Origin: Streptomyces sp. 2114.4
GTDB lineage: Bacteria > Actinomycetota > Actinomycetes > Streptomycetales > Streptomycetaceae
Direction of reading: 5' to 3'
Assembly: GCF_900187385.1 (NCBI RefSeq)
Contig: NZ_FYEY01000001.1
Span: 310,001-374,000 of the forward strand
DNA length: 64,000 nt
In this document: piece after piece, positions 61,011 to 64,000 of the stretch
Layout: every line of letters starts with the position of its first letter
Position numbering within the stretch: position 1 is the stretch's first letter
The notes under the pieces: model-generated
The model's database searches: none
What the model was told of the DNA's origin: nothing
The model's input: the letters and a program-made list of their open reading frames with translations, nothing else
Program-made: the position numbers and the translations under genes

Positions 61011-62432
61011 TCAGCTGTCCACCCCGGCCTCCCACTTCCGCCGACGCAGTACGTGGTCGCTGAAGAGGTGTCGGCTTCGGTCGAGCAGTTCCCCCACCTC
61101 CGCGGCGCGGCATCGCACGTCCGCCGACGGATGCCAGCGCTGCACGGACTCTCCGGCCCAGGCGCGCAGCTTCGCATCAGGGTCCTCCAGCAGACCGACC
61201 GCCGCCCGTAGCGCCACGATGCCACCACGCGCGTCGAGCAGCCGGAATGCGCCGACGCGGACGTGCCGCGGCCGCTCGGAGCCGGTGCGTTCCAGGAGCC
61301 AGTCGGCGGGCAGTTCCTTCGCCGAGGGCAGCAAGGCGACGGCTGTCTCGCGGACAACGCTGGCGCCAGGGTCGTCGAGGAGCGCCTGCAACTGCTTCGC
61401 ATCCACGCAGTCCAGTGCCCGCAGTCCGGCCACCGCCCGCGCCCGCACCCCGACCGTCGGGTGCGCGAGCAGCGGCCACAGCAGCCCGGCGTCCGCGCGG
61501 TTCCCGCACTCGGCCAGTCCGATGACCGCACCGGGCGGCAACTCGAGGTCGTCCAGTGCCGTGCACCGCTCCCGGTACCAGGCCACCGGATCACCTCCCT
61601 GCTGTCGCACGACATACCGGGCGCAAGCACGTACGAGCGCGGACCGGTCGCTGAGAAACAACTTTGCCTGTTCCGACCATCCGGCCCGTCGCAGCGCGGT
61701 GACGCCGGCCGCACGCGTACGCGGGTGGCGCGCCGACAGCAGCGGAGGCAGCACATCCTCGTACGCGTCGCCCTCCCCCAGAGCCGTGAGCGCCCCTGTG
61801 GCACACAGGTCCTGCACCACGGTGTCCTCGTCCCGGGCGGCCGCGCGGGAAAGCTCAGCGGGACGGAGCAGCCGGCCCTCGACGGCCAGCCGGTACGCGA
61901 ACCGCCGCACGATGCGGTCGGGGTCAGCGAAGAGAGCAACGAGCTGCTCGTGGGATGCCTGGCGCAGGACCTGCCCGAGCACATCGACACCGAAGGCACC
62001 TCTGTCGCGGCGGCCGACGCGGAGGATGAGCGGCGCGAGGTCGCGGGCAGAGTCCACGTCGAGGGCTTCGCGCAGCAATTGCCGGGCGCGTTCGCGTACT
62101 TGGCCGACCCAGTCGGCGCAGCGGATCACGACCAGCGGCAGCAGACCGGGGTACCGGGCCGACCGGCCGACCGCCTCCTGACGGATCCGCCCGTCGCGGT
62201 GGCAGAGAGCGAGTGCGAGCCAGGACTCGCCGAGCTGAGTCAGATCGGCGGGCAGGGAGCCAAAGTGCTCCCACTCCGGCAGGGACTGCAGGCGGTACCA
62301 GGCCACCTCACGCACTCCTGCATCCAGCGCGAGCCAGTCACTGGGGTCGGCGACATCAAGCGTTCCCCGAAGCGGCGCGCCTCCCACGAGTCGCATCGCT
62401 GCCGCGGTCCCGCCTTCGGTGCCCTCAAGCAT
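61011..62432 (-). CDS. HEAT-repeat protein
   Basis: The 473-residue protein is almost entirely made of alpha-helical HEAT/Armadillo-type repeats: WLALALCHRDGRIRQEAVGR, LLLSARHPRTRAAGVTALRR-like units, LLAHPTVGVRARAVAGLRAL and LLDDPGASVVRETAVALLPS. There is no enzyme motif. Such scaffolds bind proteins or nucleic acids, and bacterial versions occur in DNA glycosylase (AlkD-like) and regulatory contexts. AGGAGGGGG precedes the ATG at 62432. Function unknown. Confidence 0.8.
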   Translation of the reverse strand: MLEGTEGGTAAAMRLVGGAPLRGTLDVADPSDWLALDAGVREVAWYRLQSLPEWEHFGSLPADLTQLGESWLALALCHRDGRIRQEAVGRSARYPGLLPLVVIRCADWVGQVRERARQLLREALDVDSARDLAPLILRVGRRDRGAFGVDVLGQVLRQASHEQLVALFADPDRIVRRFAYRLAVEGRLLRPAELSRAAARDEDTVVQDLCATGALTALGEGDAYEDVLPPLLSARHPRTRAAGVTALRRAGWSEQAKLFLSDRSALVRACARYVVRQQGGDPVAWYRERCTALDDLELPPGAVIGLAECGNRADAGLLWPLLAHPTVGVRARAVAGLRALDCVDAKQLQALLDDPGASVVRETAVALLPSAKELPADWLLERTGSERPRHVRVGAFRLLDARGGIVALRAAVGLLEDPDAKLRAWAGESVQRWHPSADVRCRAAEVGELLDRSRHLFSDHVLRRRKWEAGVDS

Positions 62433-62504
62433 TGCCACCCCCTCCTGTAGCCATACCGAGTGATCGTAAGGTGTGGGGATCGCGCAGGGCGCGCGAAATA
62501 TGGG

Positions 62505-62725
62505 CCGTGATCGCCGAGCGTCCGCCAGCCCCGGCGAGGGTGCGAGCGGCGACCACTCCGAGGCGGTCGTACCCCGGTCGGTCTGGCGGAGCGACACCAG
62601 CGTGCGCCGAGGGCCCGACAGGGTTTCTCTGCTGGTGGCGTCGATGGCGCGCAGTGCCTCACGCACCTGTGCCGGCTGGGTCTCGGCGATTGCTCCGTTG
62701 ACGATCAGGCTGTCCCCGTGCGCGA
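62505..62725 (-). pseudogene. Histidine kinase remnant (HisKA_3 region)
   Basis: The minus strand reads SLIVNGAIAETQPAQVREAL, RAIDATSRETLSGPRRTLVS and LRQTDRG, matching the helix after the phospho-His in NarL-type sensor kinases (A-I-x-x-T-S-R-E-x-L-x-x-x-R-R-T-L). The sensor part and the ATPase domain are absent. It is in the open frame directly upstream of the HEAT-repeat gene but is not part of it. Confidence 0.6.
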
Positions 62726-62763
62726 AGCCGGCTCCGGGATCGTCTACGCGCTCTGGCCGCTGA

Positions 62764-63027
62764 TCACCGGCGCTCTCGCCGTGTGGCGTAGGTGGCCGGC
62801 CCCCTGCGTAGGTCTGAGCCGGCCAGGGCAACCGGCTTACCGCTGCCGGTTGCCCCGTGCTTGATGTGGGTGCCGCAAGTGCCAGTGGTGTGGTGGGCGC
62901 AGCGGACTGGGGCGGCCTGAGCCGTGCCTGTGCCGTCGGCTACGGGGGTGATGACGGCGACGCCAAGCACAACGGCGGTCACCGCGCTCGTTGTCAGAGC
63001 ACCGGTTTCAGGCAACGGCCGCGACAC
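62764..63027 (-). CDS. Possible small secreted protein
   Basis: An 87-codon frame starting at a GTG gives a signal-like hydrophobic segment (TTSAVTAVVLGVAVITPVAD, ending AQAAP), then a short Cys/His-containing part (CAHHTTGTCGTHIKHGATG). There is no ribosome site and no known family. It is listed only as a possibility. Confidence 0.3.
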   Translation of the reverse strand: MSRPLPETGALTTSAVTAVVLGVAVITPVADGTGTAQAAPVRCAHHTTGTCGTHIKHGATGSGKPVALAGSDLRRGPATYATRRERR

Positions 63028-63100
63028 TAGGACAGTGGACGCGAATGACGAGACCTGCGATCAACAGTTACCCCTGCCTCCAAGACCGGTTCTGCCAGAC

Positions 63101-63628
63101 ATGGCTGCAGCACGCAGTCGCGGGCCGGCTGACGTTGTCGAGGCCCATTGGCAGTCCCTACGACTCAGCTGGCAGTGGTGCCTTGCAGTACATCAGATCC
63201 GCTCGCCCGGGCGCCCATATCCGGGAATCGTTCCGCTGCTGGAGGCCGCCGCCGCTCAACCACGACTCCGGCGGCTGTATCCGTTCACCAGCCACTTCGC
63301 CCTGTTCTTCAGCAGCTCCACCAGCTACCCCTGGACTGTGCAGGCCGGATCGATCGAGCCCCTGCACAACGGACGGTTCAAGGTTCGCCGACGCAGTCCC
63401 CTCGCCGTGATCGGCGACGTCGAGACCGCCGAAGAGGCCGTGGCCCTCACGCTTGAACTGCTGCCCACCGGTCCCCAGCCCCTCATCACCGCCTCCGCGG
63501 ACGGCACGTGTGACGGTGTGTCGTCGCGCCATACGACGCCCCTGCCCAGCCGGAGCACTGATCCACCACCCCAGCAAGAGCCATCAGAAGCGCCCTGGTC
63601 CGGAAAGCGCGAGTCACACCGGCCGTGA
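63101..63628 (+). CDS. DUF6193-like protein, possibly 5'-truncated
   Basis: The protein part ADVVEAHWQSLRLSWQWCLA, LLEAAAAQPRLRRLYPFTSH, FALFFSSSTSYPWTVQAGSI and IEPLHNGRFKVRRRSPLAVI resembles the C-terminal half of DUF6193 proteins found near natural-product genes in Streptomyces (from memory). The ATG at 63101 has no good ribosome site and upstream frames look degraded, so an N-terminal part may be missing. The C-terminal tail is low-complexity. Function unknown. Confidence 0.55.
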   Translation: MAAARSRGPADVVEAHWQSLRLSWQWCLAVHQIRSPGRPYPGIVPLLEAAAAQPRLRRLYPFTSHFALFFSSSTSYPWTVQAGSIEPLHNGRFKVRRRSPLAVIGDVETAEEAVALTLELLPTGPQPLITASADGTCDGVSSRHTTPLPSRSTDPPPQQEPSEAPWSGKRESHRP

Positions 63629-64000
63629 CGAGCACCAGGAGCTCGTCGTCCATGAGTCGGTCGAGGTTGCCGACGGCGACACGTGAGGAGGCGCCAACGA
63701 CCTAGGCATGTGCCGGGTCGCAGCTCCTTGGGTCGCGGTCTCGGCGACCGGACCGTCCGGCAGGCTTGCCTCGCCCCCCGGCCGGCGCTCAGTCATTACG
63801 ACGTGTTACGCAAGCGTCACCGTGCATAGCCTGTTCCGACGCGCCTGGACCACCCACCACCGGGAAGACCACCCCACCCGCGACCCGCCATCCGGGCGAG
63901 CCCCTAATATCATCTGGCGTCCTCCGACGGACGCTGACGCCTGCTGGGTCGTGCCCGCCGCCCCACGCCCGGCACGACGGCTCCATGGCTTGGCAATGGA
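63629..64000. other. Right edge of the window, no supported gene
   Basis: The frames here are short and lack ribosome sites and domains. A gene starting or ending outside the window cannot be excluded. Confidence 0.4.

Noticed and set aside
62988..63017. LPETG word in the small frame 62764-63027
   Set aside because: It is near the N-terminus, before the hydrophobic segment of a doubtful ORF, so it is not a sortase signal in the usual position.
1..64000. tRNA, rRNA or riboswitch
   Set aside because: No cloverleaf with a TTC-type arm, rRNA stretch or recognisable riboswitch core was found by eye; candidate GGTTCGA words lie inside protein genes.

Overview
The window is high-GC actinobacterial DNA. 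GC-rich third codon positions, GTG/TTG starts, Tat and lipobox exports, mycothiol-, F420- and sortase-type families and LAL/SARP-style regulators all point to Streptomyces. The density of truncated, frameshifted and fused genes, together with IS, integrase and recombinase remnants and a MITE, suggests a variable chromosome arm rather than the core. Some single frameshifts could be sequencing errors. All calls come from reading the sequence and from family knowledge; no database search was run.

Left part (1-20.5 kb): tail of a LuxR regulator, a Tat-exported intradiol dioxygenase, a secreted propeller-like protein, a stand-alone hemC, an MHS-type MFS transporter, and a class F sortase next to a Gly/Asp/His-rich surface protein. 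These are followed by a Mut7-C RNase-like protein, a GH19 chitinase, a racemase, and a run of damaged genes (GNAT-ATPase chimera, ogt remnant, ORF fused to AlkB, frameshifted DUF2277).

Middle (20.5-36 kb): a serine recombinase fragment, an aromatic-degradation-like pair (FAD monooxygenase and extradiol-type VOC dioxygenase) with a frameshifted AraC regulator, and a SnoaL/NmrA operon diverging from a TetR gene over two clear palindromic operators. Next come an MpaB-type oxygenase fused to a four-EF-hand module, a LuxR regulator, a YtcJ-like amidohydrolase, and a graveyard of IS5, IS630 and integrase pieces.

36.3-41 kb: a compact and apparently intact lasso-peptide cluster in the order precursor, cyclase, RRE protein, leader peptidase, ABC exporter. 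The predicted 15-residue core LLNSSGNDRLILSKN closely resembles citrulassin, a lasso peptide whose Arg9 can be converted to citrulline. This is the most notable system in the window.

Right part (41-64 kb): an SDR, a decayed block (Lrp, SRPBCC, SDR, TetR, 6PGDH-like), a LigD-type 3'-phosphoesterase with a collapsed ligase remnant, a cysteine hydrolase, and a phytoene-desaturase-like oxidoreductase. These are followed by a three-subunit molybdopterin formate dehydrogenase operon running into an F420-type LLM enzyme, a MerR regulator with its palindrome, a small Cys-rich metal-binding protein, a zinc alcohol dehydrogenase, a 168-bp MITE with CTAG duplications, a HEAT-repeat protein and further remnants.
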